Shown: positions 28,362-38,224, numbered from the stretch's first letter. The stretch: DNA of 64,000 bases from Bradyrhizobium sp. 141 (GCF_023074055.1 NZ_JADPKR010000013.1:496001-560000), one strand, 5' to 3'. A program made the numbers and translations. Notes: generated from the letters alone by a model not told the origin.

Positions 28362-29180
28362 ATGTCGGACGAACTCAGACCATCCCGGAAGCTCTGGATC
28401 CTGGCCGCGGTGGCGGCGCTCGTGCTTCATCTGGGGGGCGCCGCGCTCGCGCTGGCCCACCTGCAAGCCGATGATGACGGCGACGGTCTGGGGGCAGCCG
28501 GCGCGGAGTTCGCGGTGGAGATGACTTCGCCTCCGGTTCAAGAGTCCAATCTGCCCGTCGCGCCGACGGAATCGGACGAGTCGGAAGAGCGCCCGGCACT
28601 GCCTGAGCAAAAGACCGAGACGAAGGAGACCGACCTTCCTCAGGATCGGCCGCAACAAGTCGAGGATGCCGATCGTATCGTCACCGAGAACAAGCCGAAG
28701 AAGGAACAGGACGACGATCCGAAGGTGGCTGCGATTGAAACGCCGGCCATGGAGGCATCCCAGAAGTCGGTTGCAGCGGATCGGCAGACTTTCGAAGACG
28801 CAACGCGCGAGGCCGAGAAGGCCATGGCGCCGGTGCTCGGCATCGGTAAAGACCTGCTGAAGCTAACGGCCGATTGGAACCGCAAGATCAGTGCGCATCT
28901 CGCAGCGCATAAGGTCAATCCAGAGGGCAAGGAGCCCAAGGACCAGACTGCCAAGGTGAGCTTCGCACTCAACCGCAGAGGGAACGTGGTTTCGGTCGAT
29001 GTCGTGGAATCGTCCGGAGACGCGGCTTACGATGCCGCTGCGATCTCCATGGTCCACAAATCCGATCCTTTCCCGATACCGCCGACCGAGCTGGCCGATG
29101 ACCGGTTCGAGCGCACCGTCGAGATCAAGTTCAAGCCGCGGGAAGAGAAGAAAACGAAGAAATCTGCTCAGCGCCAGTAG
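28362..29180 (+). CDS. tonB: TonB family energy-transducing protein
   Basis: A 272-residue protein with an N-terminal membrane anchor (LWILAAVAALVLHLGGAALALA), a long Glu/Pro/Lys-rich periplasmic spacer (residues about 55-170) and a C-terminal TonB domain (VSFALNRRGNVVSVDVVESSGD, DAAAISMVHKSDPFPIPP, ERTVEIKFKPRE). It transfers proton-motive energy to the receptor encoded at the head of the operon. It begins 11 bases after exbD. The last 13 bases overlap a convergent gene. Confidence 0.93.
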   Translation: MSDELRPSRKLWILAAVAALVLHLGGAALALAHLQADDDGDGLGAAGAEFAVEMTSPPVQESNLPVAPTESDESEERPALPEQKTETKETDLPQDRPQQVEDADRIVTENKPKKEQDDDPKVAAIETPAMEASQKSVAADRQTFEDATREAEKAMAPVLGIGKDLLKLTADWNRKISAHLAAHKVNPEGKEPKDQTAKVSFALNRRGNVVSVDVVESSGDAAYDAAAISMVHKSDPFPIPPTELADDRFERTVEIKFKPREEKKTKKSAQRQ

Positions 29181-29608
29181 AGCCTGATGCCGACATAGAC
29201 CACGACCAGGCAGGCGAAGATCAGCGCCACCGGGAGCGGCCGTCTTTGGGCACCGGCGGCCGTGCCACCCCCGAAGAAGCTGGTGGTCTTCGGCTTCGGT
29301 GCCGGGCGGCGGAAGGCGGTAACATTGTCCGCGGCCGGCTCAGCCGCGCGTGGGCGAACGTCGGGCGGGGTTCCCGCGCCACCCATCTCGGCATAATAGG
29401 CCTTGTAGATCGCGCCGATGGTCGCCTCGGTGGCTTCACCCTCGCTCATTTGCGCCAGCAGGTTCTGGTAGCTCGCCAGGAACTCCTGGGCCTCCGGCGG
29501 CAGCGCGGACGATCCGTTCAGCTTGGCCATCATTTTCCAGGTGGCGAAATCGGCGCGGGCGCGGGTGTCCGCGCGTCGCGCGATCAGCATATCGGCAGCT
29601 TTGACCAA
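29168..29608 (-). CDS. Hypothetical tail-anchored membrane protein
   Basis: A 146-residue protein with no known domain. The N-terminal 75 residues are helical and charged (ARRADTRARADFATWKMMAKLN; QEFLASYQNLLAQMSEGEATEATI), a Pro/Arg-rich linker follows, and one hydrophobic helix at the C-terminus (LPVALIFACLVVVYVGIRLYW) would anchor it with the bulk in the cytoplasm. It starts 44 bases after the site-2 protease gene on the same strand, so the two are probably co-expressed; a substrate or partner of that protease is one possibility, by inference only. Confidence 0.6.
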   Translation of the reverse strand: MVKAADMLIARRADTRARADFATWKMMAKLNGSSALPPEAQEFLASYQNLLAQMSEGEATEATIGAIYKAYYAEMGGAGTPPDVRPRAAEPAADNVTAFRRPAPKPKTTSFFGGGTAAGAQRRPLPVALIFACLVVVYVGIRLYWR

Positions 29609-29652
29609 GTCGGCCTCTGGCCCTTCGGCTTGTGTTCGGTGTCGCTGTTCAA

Positions 29653-30333
29653 CTAAGCGTTGCCGGTCAGGAAGAGAACAGCCTGAATCACATAACCGGT
29701 CAACGTTCGCAGTATTGCTGAAATAACATCAAGATTTAGACCGAACCGGGACCCCGCAAGCGGTAGCAGGATCAGGAGCGCGATCAGGACCAGCATCCCG
29801 AACGGCTCGAGCCGGGCCAGCGGTACGGCGAGGGGCCGCGGCAACAGCCCGACCGCGACGCGCCCGCCGTCGAGCGGCGGAATCGGCATCATGTTGAACA
29901 CCGCGAGGATCGCGTTGATCACGAGGGCATTCTTGAGGTTGTCCGCGACCCATTTCGCCGAACTCGCGGGGACCAGGGGCAGCGCATGGAAGGCGAGGGC
30001 CGCGGCCAGCGCCAGCACGACGTTGGTGACGGGTCCGGCCAGCGCCACCCAGACCATGTCGAGCCTGGGGTTGTTGAGCTTGCGGAAATTCACCGGCACC
30101 GGCTTGGCGTAGCCGAACAGGAACGGCGAATGCGCAAACAGCAGCATCGCCGGCAGGATCAGCGTGCCGAACGGATCAATGTGCCTGAGCGGATTGAAGC
30201 TGACGCGGCCCAGCTGCGAGGCCGTGTTGTCCCCGAGCCGGTCCGCGACGAAGGCATGCGCGGCCTCGTGGAAGGTGATGGCGAGCACGAGGGGGAGCAC
30301 CCACACCGACAGGTCATAAAAGGAAATGTTCAC
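29653..30333 (-). CDS. Site-2 protease family (M50) integral membrane metalloprotease
   Basis: A 226-residue polytopic membrane protease of the small FPN/SpoIVFB-like branch. Zinc ligands are visible: HEAAH in AITFHEAAHAFVADRLGD and the second motif NMMPIPPLDGGRV. The conserved LGRVSFNPLRHIDPFGTLILP block is typical. The GTG at 30333 follows a GGGACGGA stretch and begins NISFYDLSVWVLP, matching family starts; an upstream extension of 35 residues has no support. No PDZ domain is present, so it is not an RseP-type enzyme. The substrate is unknown. Confidence 0.87.
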   Translation of the reverse strand: MNISFYDLSVWVLPLVLAITFHEAAHAFVADRLGDNTASQLGRVSFNPLRHIDPFGTLILPAMLLFAHSPFLFGYAKPVPVNFRKLNNPRLDMVWVALAGPVTNVVLALAAALAFHALPLVPASSAKWVADNLKNALVINAILAVFNMMPIPPLDGGRVAVGLLPRPLAVPLARLEPFGMLVLIALLILLPLAGSRFGLNLDVISAILRTLTGYVIQAVLFLTGNA

Positions 30334-30474
30334 GGCTCGTCCGTCCCGGTTCGCTCGCGGCCTGGCAGCCGTTCCAGCCAAACCGGCGGTGCAGCGACGC
30401 TTCAGCCCAACATAGGGTGGCCGGTTCCGAAATGCCACGCCGCAAATGATCCGCTCGGCGCGGCGTCGTGCAAA

Positions 30475-30867
30475 TCAGGCCGGGATCGTCCCCGGATGTT
30501 GCGTCAGACCGTCGTCGAGCTTCAGCCAGTCGGGCTTTTCCGAGACCCAGATGTGCTCGGTCGGCGCAAAGGCGTTGCGATCGTCGAAAACGGAGAGGGA
30601 CACGCCTGCGAGCGTGCCATTGCGCCGCCAGGCGAACAGCCGCGTGCCGCAATGCTTGCAGAACACGCGGTCGATGTTCTCGGAGGAGGCGTAGCGGGCG
30701 GTGTCACCCTCCACGGTCAGCGCGCGCTGGTCGAACTGCGCGCGGGCGAAGAAGGGCGAGCCCATCGCTTTCTGGCAGGTGCGGCAATGGCAGACGCGAA
30801 CGTTGAGCGGCTCGCCCTCCGCCTTGAACCGAACCGCGCCGCACAGGCATCCACCTTCCCGGAGCAT
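30475..30867 (-). CDS. GFA family zinc protein (glutathione-dependent formaldehyde-activating-like)
   Basis: A 130-residue protein with the full set of zinc cysteines of the GFA/CENP-V fold: GGCLCGAVRF near the N-terminus, CHCRTCQKAMGSPFFA in the middle and VFCKHCGTRLF near residue 75. The founding member speeds the reaction of formaldehyde with glutathione, but most family members have unproven roles. GAGGA lies before the ATG at 30867, which starts only seven bases after the stop of the SDR gene upstream, so it is the last gene of the minus-strand sugar arm. Its place there is unusual. Confidence 0.87.
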   Translation of the reverse strand: MLREGGCLCGAVRFKAEGEPLNVRVCHCRTCQKAMGSPFFARAQFDQRALTVEGDTARYASSENIDRVFCKHCGTRLFAWRRNGTLAGVSLSVFDDRNAFAPTEHIWVSEKPDWLKLDDGLTQHPGTIPA

Positions 30868-30874
30868 GATGTCC

Positions 30875-31621
30875 TCAATAGGTTGCGCGTCCGCCCGAGA
30901 TGTCGAACACCGCACCGGTCGAGAAGGCGCAGTCCTCGGACGCGAGCCAGCTCACCATCGCGGCCAGCTCTTCGACCAGCACGAAGCGCCCCTTCGGGAT
31001 CTTCGACAGCATGAAGTCGATATGCTGCTGCGTCATCTGGTCGAAGATCGCCGTCTTCGCGGCCGCCGGCGTTACCGCGTTGACGAGAATGTCGTGGGCG
31101 GCGAGCTCCTTGCCGAGCGATTTCGTCAGCGCGATCAGGCCGGCCTTGGACGCCGAATAATGCGAGGCGTTCGGATTGCCTTCCTTGCCGGCGATCGAGG
31201 CGATGTTGACGATGCGCCCGTATTTCTGCTTGAGCATCGCGGGCACGATGGCCTTGCAGACGATGAAGGGGCCGTCAAGGTTGATGCGCAGAACCTTGCG
31301 CCATTCCTCGAGGTCGGTCTCCCAGACCGGCTTGTTGATGCCGGCGATGCCGGCATTGTTGACGAGGATGTCGATCTTGCCGAAGGCGGCCAGCGTCGCA
31401 TCGCGGGCCTGCTCGACGGCCGCGGTATCGGTGACGTCGACCTTGAACACGCGGACGCTATCGCCGATTTCCTTTGCGGTTTTCTCAGCCAGAGCCGCAT
31501 CAAAATCCCAGATCGCGACCTTGGCGCCGGAGGCGACAAAACGCTCGGCGATCGCGCGGCCAAAACCCTGCGCGCCGCCGGTGACGATGGCGATGCGGCC
31601 GGTGAGATCGATCTTGTTCAT
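30875..31621 (-). CDS. SDR family oxidoreductase, possible sugar or sugar-acid dehydrogenase
   Basis: A 248-residue classical short-chain dehydrogenase. The NAD(P) motif is TGGAQGFGRAIA, the NNAGIAG motif is present, and the catalytic Ser and YxxxK are in NIASIAGKEG and HYSASKAGL. Asp in IWDFDAAL at the end of beta-2 favours NAD. It follows a second SDR and an IlvD/Edd-type dehydratase in one transcription unit controlled by a LacI regulator, so oxidation of an aldose or keto intermediate is likely. Similarity to FabG-like enzymes is general; the substrate cannot be read. Confidence 0.85.
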   Translation of the reverse strand: MNKIDLTGRIAIVTGGAQGFGRAIAERFVASGAKVAIWDFDAALAEKTAKEIGDSVRVFKVDVTDTAAVEQARDATLAAFGKIDILVNNAGIAGINKPVWETDLEEWRKVLRINLDGPFIVCKAIVPAMLKQKYGRIVNIASIAGKEGNPNASHYSASKAGLIALTKSLGKELAAHDILVNAVTPAAAKTAIFDQMTQQHIDFMLSKIPKGRFVLVEELAAMVSWLASEDCAFSTGAVFDISGGRATY

Positions 31622-31640
31622 GAGATTTGATCTCCTGGCG

Positions 31641-32372
31641 TCAGAGCATGTAACCGCCGTCGACGACGAGGTCGACGCCGGTGGTGAAGGCGCTCTCGTC
31701 GCTGCCGAGATAGACCGCCATGTTGGCGATTTCCTCGGCGGTACCGAGCCGGCCCATCTTCTGGCGGGAGACGAACATCTCCTTGCCTTGCGGGCCTTGC
31801 GCGGCGGCGCGATCGAGCATCGAAGGCGTCTCGATGGTGCCGGGGCAGATCGAGTTGCAGCGGATGCCCTTGGTGATGAAGTCGAGCGCGACCGCGCGCG
31901 ACAGCAGCGACACCGCAGCCTTGGACGAGCTGTAGACGTAACGGTTGGCCGGCGGCCTCAAGGCTGCGCAGGACGAAATGTTGACGATGCTGCCGCCGCC
32001 GCCCGCGATCATGTCGGGCAGGAACGCCCTGATGGTCCGGTGCATCGACTTGACGTTGAGGTCGAACGAGAAATCAAAGTCCTCTTCCGAGCATTCCAGG
32101 ATGGTGCCGTGGTGCACGAAACCCGCCGCATTGAGCAGGATGTCGATCTTGCCGACACGCTTGGCAAAGGCATTGACGTCGGCGGTGTTGCGGACGTCGA
32201 GCTTTGCGACCTCGGCGATGCCTTCCTTGGTCAAGCCAGCGATGCCGGCTTCATTGATGTCGGTGGCAATGACGGTTGCGCCCTCACGCGCGAATGCGAT
32301 GGCGCAGGCGCGGCCGATGCCAGCGGCTGCAGCCGTGACGACGGCGCGCTTTCCCTTGAGGCGGTCTGCCAT
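31641..32372 (-). CDS. SDR family oxidoreductase, resembles 2-keto-3-deoxy-L-fuconate dehydrogenase / DHRS6 group
   Basis: A 243-residue short-chain dehydrogenase with the start MADRLKGKRAVVTAAAAGIGRACA, the Asp in ATDINEAG (NAD preference), the altered NNAG motif LLNAAGFV, and the catalytic YSSSK. The opening and the block NSICPGTIETPS resemble the bacterial 2-keto-3-deoxy-L-fuconate dehydrogenases and human DHRS6. That would suit a sugar-acid pathway, but the kinase and aldolase across the locus point to a hexose with a free C6 hydroxyl. GGAGAA lies 10 bases before the ATG. It is 19 bases upstream of the other SDR gene. Confidence 0.83.
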   Translation of the reverse strand: MADRLKGKRAVVTAAAAGIGRACAIAFAREGATVIATDINEAGIAGLTKEGIAEVAKLDVRNTADVNAFAKRVGKIDILLNAAGFVHHGTILECSEEDFDFSFDLNVKSMHRTIRAFLPDMIAGGGGSIVNISSCAALRPPANRYVYSSSKAAVSLLSRAVALDFITKGIRCNSICPGTIETPSMLDRAAAQGPQGKEMFVSRQKMGRLGTAEEIANMAVYLGSDESAFTTGVDLVVDGGYML

Positions 32373-32411
32373 GTTGTTGTTCTCCTCACCTTGAATCTGA
32401 TTGCCAATGCC

Positions 32412-32486
32412 GTAGCCCGGATGAGCGCGCAAGCGCGACATCCGGGAACGGAATGTCCCGGGTGTCGCTTCGCTCACCCGGGCTAC
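32412..32486. repeat. Palindromic GTAGCCCGG element between the dehydratase and SDR genes
   Basis: GTAGCCCGGATGAGCG at 32412 is mirrored by CGCTCACCCGGGCTAC ending at 32486, with inner complementarity. A member of the same family is at 47258-47342. It lies between two genes of one operon, where the folded RNA could shield or cut the transcript. Confidence 0.75.
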
Positions 32487-32497
32487 GTGTGCCTAGC

Positions 32498-34327
32498 TCA
32501 GTGATTATCCCGCGCCACGCCAAACGTGCCGGCGACGTTCTGGTAGCGCGTGGCGAGCTCCATGCAGGCGCCGGTCGATTGCTGGCCGACGGTGTTGCGA
32601 TAGATTTCCTGCCACGGCGTCTGGTTTTCGGGATGCTTGAAGCCGCCATTGGCCTTCAGCTCGGCGTGACGCTTCTTCAGCTCCTCGTCCGAGATCAGGA
32701 TGTTGGCGCTGCCCTTGTTGAGGTCGACGCGGACCTTGTCGCCGGTCTTGAGGATCGCGAGGCCCCCATTGGCGGCAGCTTCCGGCGAGGCGTTCAGGAT
32801 CGAGGGCGATCCCGAGGTGCCGGACTGGCGGCCGTCGCCGATGCAGGGCAGGGACAGGATGCCGCGTTTGATCAGCGCCGCGGGCGGCTGCATGTTCACG
32901 ACCTCGGCGCCACCAGGGTAGCCGATCGGGCCGGTGCCGCGGATGAACAGCACGCAGCGCTCGTCGATGTCGAGCGAGGCATCGTCGATCCGCTCGTGAT
33001 AGTCCTCCGGTCCCTCGAACACGATGGCGCGGCCCTCGAATGCGTTGAGGTCCTTCGGATTGCTGAGATAGCGATCGCGGAATTCCTTGGAGATCACGCT
33101 GGTCTTCATGATCGCGGAATCGAACAGATTGCCCTTCAACACCAGGAAGCCGGCGTCCTTGACCAGCGGCTTGTCGTAAGCCCAGATCACGTCGTTGTCG
33201 GGCTTTGGCGCATCCTTGCAGTTCTCGCCGATGCCGCGGCCGTTGACGGTGACCGCGTCTTCATGGATGCGCTTGTGCTTCATCAACTCGCGCACCACGG
33301 CGGGTACGCCGCCAGCGCGGTGGAATTCCTCGCCGAGATAGAAGCCGGCCGGCTGCATGTTGACCAGCAGCGGCACGTCGTGGCCTACCTTCTGCCAGTC
33401 CTCGATCGTGAGCTCGACGCCAATGTGACGGGCCAGCGCGTTGATGTGGATCGGCGCGTTGGTCGAGCCGCCGATCGCCGAATTGATCACGATGCAGTTC
33501 TCGAACGCCTTGCGGGTCAGGATGTCCGACGGCTTGAGGTCTTCCCAGACCATCTCGACGGCGCGCTTGCCGGTCTCATAGGCGATCTGGCCGCGCTCGC
33601 GATAAGGTGCGGGGATCGCCGCGCAGCCCGGCAGCGAGAAGCCGAGTGCTTCGGCAAGCCCGTTCATGGTCGAAGCGGTGCCCATGGTGTTGCAATGGCC
33701 GACCGAGGGCGCGGAGGAGGCCACGATCTCCATGAACTCTTCATAGTCGATCTCGCCGGCGGCGAGCCGCTCGCGCGACTTCCAGACGATGGTGCCGGAG
33801 CCGGTGCGCTCGCCGGCATGCCAGCCGTTCAGCATCGGGCCGCCCGACAGCACGATCGCGGGCAGGTTCACGGTCGCCGCCGCCATCATGCAGGCCGGCG
33901 TGGTCTTGTCGCAGCCGGTGGTGAGCACGACGCCGTCGAGCGGATAGCCGTAGAGGATCTCGACCAGGCCAAGATAGGCGAGGTTGCGGTCGAGCGCTGC
34001 GGTCGGGCGCTTGCCGGTCTCCTGGATCGGATGGGTCGGGAATTCCATCGCAATGCCGCCGGCCTCGCGGATGCCCTCGCGGACGCGGTGGGCAAGTTCG
34101 ATATGGTGGCGGTTGCAGGGGGAAAGGTCGTTGCCGGTCTGGGCGATGCCGATGATCGGCTTGCCGGACTGCAGCTCGGCGCGGGTGAGGCCGTAATTGA
34201 GGTAACGCTCCATATAGAGCGCGGTCATGCCCGGATTGTGCGGGTTGTTGAACCATTCCTGCGAGCGAAGGTGGCGTCGTGAGCCGTTGCCGGCGGGCGC
34301 TTGCCCATTGGTTGGTTTTTTTGTCAT
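32498..34327 (-). CDS. IlvD/Edd-family sugar-acid dehydratase
   Basis: A 609-residue iron-sulfur dehydratase that turns an aldonate into a 2-keto-3-deoxy acid. The three cluster cysteines are visible: [26 protein letters not shown] and [14 protein letters not shown]. The block [23 protein letters not shown] is that of the pentonate/hexonate branch (arabonate, xylonate, galactonate, gluconate dehydratases) rather than IlvD of branched-chain amino-acid synthesis. AGGAG lies before the ATG at 34327. It is the first gene of the minus arm under the LacI regulator, with an operator at 34465-34478 just upstream of the promoter region. Confidence 0.88.
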   Translation of the reverse strand: MTKKPTNGQAPAGNGSRRHLRSQEWFNNPHNPGMTALYMERYLNYGLTRAELQSGKPIIGIAQTGNDLSPCNRHHIELAHRVREGIREAGGIAMEFPTHPIQETGKRPTAALDRNLAYLGLVEILYGYPLDGVVLTTGCDKTTPACMMAAATVNLPAIVLSGGPMLNGWHAGERTGSGTIVWKSRERLAAGEIDYEEFMEIVASSAPSVGHCNTMGTASTMNGLAEALGFSLPGCAAIPAPYRERGQIAYETGKRAVEMVWEDLKPSDILTRKAFENCIVINSAIGGSTNAPIHINALARHIGVELTIEDWQKVGHDVPLLVNMQPAGFYLGEEFHRAGGVPAVVRELMKHKRIHEDAVTVNGRGIGENCKDAPKPDNDVIWAYDKPLVKDAGFLVLKGNLFDSAIMKTSVISKEFRDRYLSNPKDLNAFEGRAIVFEGPEDYHERIDDASLDIDERCVLFIRGTGPIGYPGGAEVVNMQPPAALIKRGILSLPCIGDGRQSGTSGSPSILNASPEAAANGGLAILKTGDKVRVDLNKGSANILISDEELKKRHAELKANGGFKHPENQTPWQEIYRNTVGQQSTGACMELATRYQNVAGTFGVARDNH

Positions 34328-34449
34328 TGGCTTCTCCTGCAATGCAAACGCACTGGCGTCCGTCCTAGGGTGTCGGCTTGTGCGATGCCCAACGGCGCGA
34401 ATGATGGATCGCTGGCCCGCTGGCGGGGCGTTTCCTCATGAATGCAATA

Positions 34450-35550
34450 CTAGTCGTGGCCACTTGGTAACGCTACCATTTTGTTCGCCGCACCCGCGCC
34501 TGAACCGGCTGGCCTGCTCTCCGAATGGCGCGACGACGAGCTTTGCCGCTCGATCACCTTGAAGCCGAGATCGAGCACCGGCTGCTCCGGACGCCGCCCC
34601 TCGATCGCCTCGATCAGCATGTTGGCGGCCGTCTTGCCCATCTCGTAGCGGTTGGTGCGCACGCTGGTGAGGGTAGGGACGGCAGACGCCATGAATTCGA
34701 GGTCGTTGAAGCCGACGATCGCGATCTGGTCGGGGACCGCGATCTCGCGGCGCCGGCATTCGAACAGAACGCCGAGCGCGAGGTCGTCATTGGCGCAGAA
34801 CACTGCATCGAGGTCGGGCTCTCGCGCCAGGAGATCGGTGAATAGGGCGCCGCCGAGCGTCACCGAGGTCGGCGTCGCGGTCGTGACGACGAGACGCTGC
34901 TCGAACATTGCGGCGTCCTTCATGGCCGAGACATATCCGTCCAGCCGCCGCTGCACCCGCGGATCCATGCGGGCGCCGACGAAGCCGATCCTGCGGTGCC
35001 CTTGTTCGAACAGGTGCGCAACCGCTGCGCGGGCTGCATCATAGTGCGAAAAGCCGATCATCATGTCGACCGGATCGGGGCCGATCTCCATGATCTGCAC
35101 GATCGGGCAGTCGGCGGCCTCCAGCATCGCGCGCGATTCCGCGGTCTGGTCGATGCCGGTGACGATCAGTCCGGCCGGCTTCTGCGCCAGAAACAGACGC
35201 AGCAGCTTCTCCTCCTGGAGAATGCTGTAGCGTGTGTTGGACAACTGGATCGAGTAACGGTTGCCTTCGGACGCATCGTAGATGCCGCGCAGCACGTCCG
35301 AGAACACGTTGTTGGTGAGAGAGGGAATCAGGACACCGATGACCTCGGTGCGTTGCGAGGCCAACGCGCGTGCCGCAAGGTTCGGGACATAGCCGAGCTC
35401 CTTGGCCGCGCTCTCGACCCGCGTCCGCTTGGCGATCGACAGGGCCTCCGGATTACGAAAGAAGCGGGACGCTGTAATGGGGCTGACGCCGGCAAGCTCG
35501 GCGACTTCCGCCAGCCGGATTTTGCCTGACTTGGTGCGTTTTCGACCCAT
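34450..35550 (-). CDS. LacI/GalR-family repressor of the sugar-acid locus
   Basis: A 366-residue regulator. The N-terminal helix-turn-helix and hinge are clear (RLAEVAELAGVSPITASRFFRNP, ELGYVPNLAARALAS), followed by a periplasmic-binding-protein-like sensor (VIGVLIPSLTNNVFSD, GHRRIGFVG, DAVFCANDDLALGVL). The sequence resembles the GntR/GguR-type members that respond to sugar acids. The ATG at 35550 begins MGRKRTKSGKIRL; an upstream start adds ten residues without support. It lies between the dehydratase arm and the divergent ABC transporter arm, and matching operators occur at both promoters. The inducer is probably the aldonate or the 2-keto-3-deoxy acid. Confidence 0.9.
   Translation of the reverse strand: MGRKRTKSGKIRLAEVAELAGVSPITASRFFRNPEALSIAKRTRVESAAKELGYVPNLAARALASQRTEVIGVLIPSLTNNVFSDVLRGIYDASEGNRYSIQLSNTRYSILQEEKLLRLFLAQKPAGLIVTGIDQTAESRAMLEAADCPIVQIMEIGPDPVDMMIGFSHYDAARAAVAHLFEQGHRRIGFVGARMDPRVQRRLDGYVSAMKDAAMFEQRLVVTTATPTSVTLGGALFTDLLAREPDLDAVFCANDDLALGVLFECRRREIAVPDQIAIVGFNDLEFMASAVPTLTSVRTNRYEMGKTAANMLIEAIEGRRPEQPVLDLGFKVIERQSSSSRHSESRPAGSGAGAANKMVALPSGHD
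34465..34478. promoter_or_regulatory. LacI-type operator before the dehydratase promoter
   Basis: TGGTAACGCTACCA is a palindrome with one mismatched pair around a central CG, the hallmark of LacI/GalR operators. It lies inside the last codons of the lacI gene and about 140 bases before the dehydratase start; a TAGTAT sequence downstream on the minus strand could be the -10 element. It shares the half-site CGCTACCA with the operator at 35593. Confidence 0.7.
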
Positions 35551-35592
35551 TTGCTGCTCATAACACAGTCGGTCCCGCAAACAAAGGAACGT

Positions 35593-35606
35593 TGACAGCG
35601 CTACCA
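35593..35606. promoter_or_regulatory. LacI-type operator in the lacI / ABC transporter promoter region
   Basis: TGACAGCGCTACCA fits the inferred consensus TGGTAGCGCTACCA at 12 of 14 positions. It overlaps a TTGACA -35-like hexamer at 35592-35597 directed toward the ABC genes and lies 43 bases before the lacI start, so bound repressor could control both the transporter arm and lacI itself. The divergent gap 35551-35753 holds nothing else recognised. Confidence 0.65.
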
Positions 35607-35753
35607 GCAGCGACTAACCAAAGACAAATTGCCAAAACCGCACAAACTGCCGACAATATAGCCCGCTAAGGTCGGGCCTTGGTTCGGCGAAGTCTGAAAA
35701 ACAAGACGGTCGCGGCGCTAAGATGTGTCGTGGACTTTCGAGGAGGGAGCTAG

Positions 35754-36821
<1,068 letters not shown>

Positions 36822-36868
36822 CGTAAGTTTTACTTAAGACAATAAAAAAGCATCACAGGGAGGACGAC

Positions 36869-38188
36869 ATGCAAGACTTTACCCGCCGGACTCTGCTTCA
36901 GGGCGGAACGGCACTGGCTGCAACCGGCATGCTCACCGGGCCGGCACTGTTCGATTTCGCCAAGGCCTGGGCGCAGAGCGCGCCCTGGAAGGCTGAGCCC
37001 GGCGCCAAGCTGACCGTGATGCGGTGGAAGCGCTTCGTGCCGGCGGAAGACGATGCGTTCAACGCAATGGTCGCGGCGTTCAAGGCTGCCACCGGCACCG
37101 AGATGAACGTGTTCAGCGAATCCTTCGAGGACGTGCAGCCGAAGGCCTCGGTTGCGGCCAACACCGGCTCCGGCCTCGATCTCGCCTGGGGCTTGCATAC
37201 GCTGCCGCAGCTGTTCCCCACCAAAGTGCTGAAGATGAACGACGTCGCCGATTATCTCGGCAACAAATATGGCGGCTGGACCGATGCCGCCGCCAAGACC
37301 TGCAAGCAAGGCAACGACTGGCTCGGCATTCCCGTCGCAACCAACGGCGGCTACATGACGTACCGCAAGTCGGCGCTCGACAAGGCGGGGTTCAAGGAAT
37401 TTCCGAAGGATTTCCCCAGCTTCCTCGAGATGTGCAAGGCGCTGAAGGCGAACAACACGCCGGCCGGCTTCGCTCTCGGGCACGCGTCGGGCGACGGCAA
37501 TTCCTGGCTGCACTGGGTGCTGTGGGGACACGGGGCCTACACGGTGGACCAGAACGACAAGATCGTCATCAATTCGCCGGAGACCGCGAAGGCGCTGGAA
37601 TATTGCAAGGCGCTGTATGAGAGCTTCATCCCGGGCACGGCGTCCTGGAACGATTCCTCCAACAACAAGGCGTTCCTCGCCGGCGAGCTCTATTGCACGG
37701 CGAACGGCATCTCGATCTACGTCGCCGCCAAGACCGATGCGAGCAAGAAGGAACTCACCCAGGATACCTATCACGCGCTCTGGCCGGTCGGACCGGTCGG
37801 CAAGCCGACCGAGCTGCAGCTTGCGCTGCCAATCCTCGCCTTCAACTTCACCAAATATCCGAACGCGGCGAAGGCCTTTGTCGCCTTCATGCTGGAGAAG
37901 GAAAACTACGAGAAGTGGCTGGATGGCGCGCAGGGCTATCTGACGCAGACCTTGAACGGCTATGAATCGGCGCCGATCTGGACCGCGGATCCCAAGAATG
38001 CCGTGTTCTCGCAGGCGTCCAAGCGCACTCTACCGGCAGCCGGTATCGGTACGGTCGGCGAGAAGGCGGCAACGGCAATCGCCGACTTCATCGTCGTCGA
38101 CATGTTCGCCAACTACTGCACCGGCACCAAGGATGCGAAGGGCGCGATGGCGGAAGCCGAGCGCCAGCTGAAGCGCATCTATCGCTAA
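36869..38188 (+). CDS. ABC sugar transporter substrate-binding protein, Tat-type signal
   Basis: A 439-residue periplasmic binding protein of the CUT1 family. It starts with a twin-arginine signal (FTRRTLLQGGTALAATG), so it probably folds before export by the Tat system, which is less usual for sugar-binding proteins. The mature protein has the expected MRWKRFVPAEDDAFNAMVAAF opening and aromatic-rich ligand regions (NSWLHWVLWGHGAY). AGGGAGG lies just before the ATG. A strong hairpin follows it, probably allowing higher expression than the permeases. Confidence 0.9.
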   Translation: MQDFTRRTLLQGGTALAATGMLTGPALFDFAKAWAQSAPWKAEPGAKLTVMRWKRFVPAEDDAFNAMVAAFKAATGTEMNVFSESFEDVQPKASVAANTGSGLDLAWGLHTLPQLFPTKVLKMNDVADYLGNKYGGWTDAAAKTCKQGNDWLGIPVATNGGYMTYRKSALDKAGFKEFPKDFPSFLEMCKALKANNTPAGFALGHASGDGNSWLHWVLWGHGAYTVDQNDKIVINSPETAKALEYCKALYESFIPGTASWNDSSNNKAFLAGELYCTANGISIYVAAKTDASKKELTQDTYHALWPVGPVGKPTELQLALPILAFNFTKYPNAAKAFVAFMLEKENYEKWLDGAQGYLTQTLNGYESAPIWTADPKNAVFSQASKRTLPAAGIGTVGEKAATAIADFIVVDMFANYCTGTKDAKGAMAEAERQLKRIYR

Positions 38189-38196
38189 GCGTCACG

Positions 38197-38224
38197 GAGC
38201 GGGCGGCAGTTGTGCCGCCCGCTC
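38197..38224 (+). terminator. Strong hairpin between the binding-protein and permease genes
   Basis: GAGCGGGCGGCA (38197-38208) pairs perfectly over 12 bases with TGCCGCCCGCTC (38213-38224) around GTTG. It lies eight bases after the binding-protein stop and is followed by mixed sequence rather than a T-run, so it more likely protects the upstream mRNA from 3' decay than terminates fully. Such hairpins set the excess of binding protein over permease in ABC operons. Confidence 0.65.
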
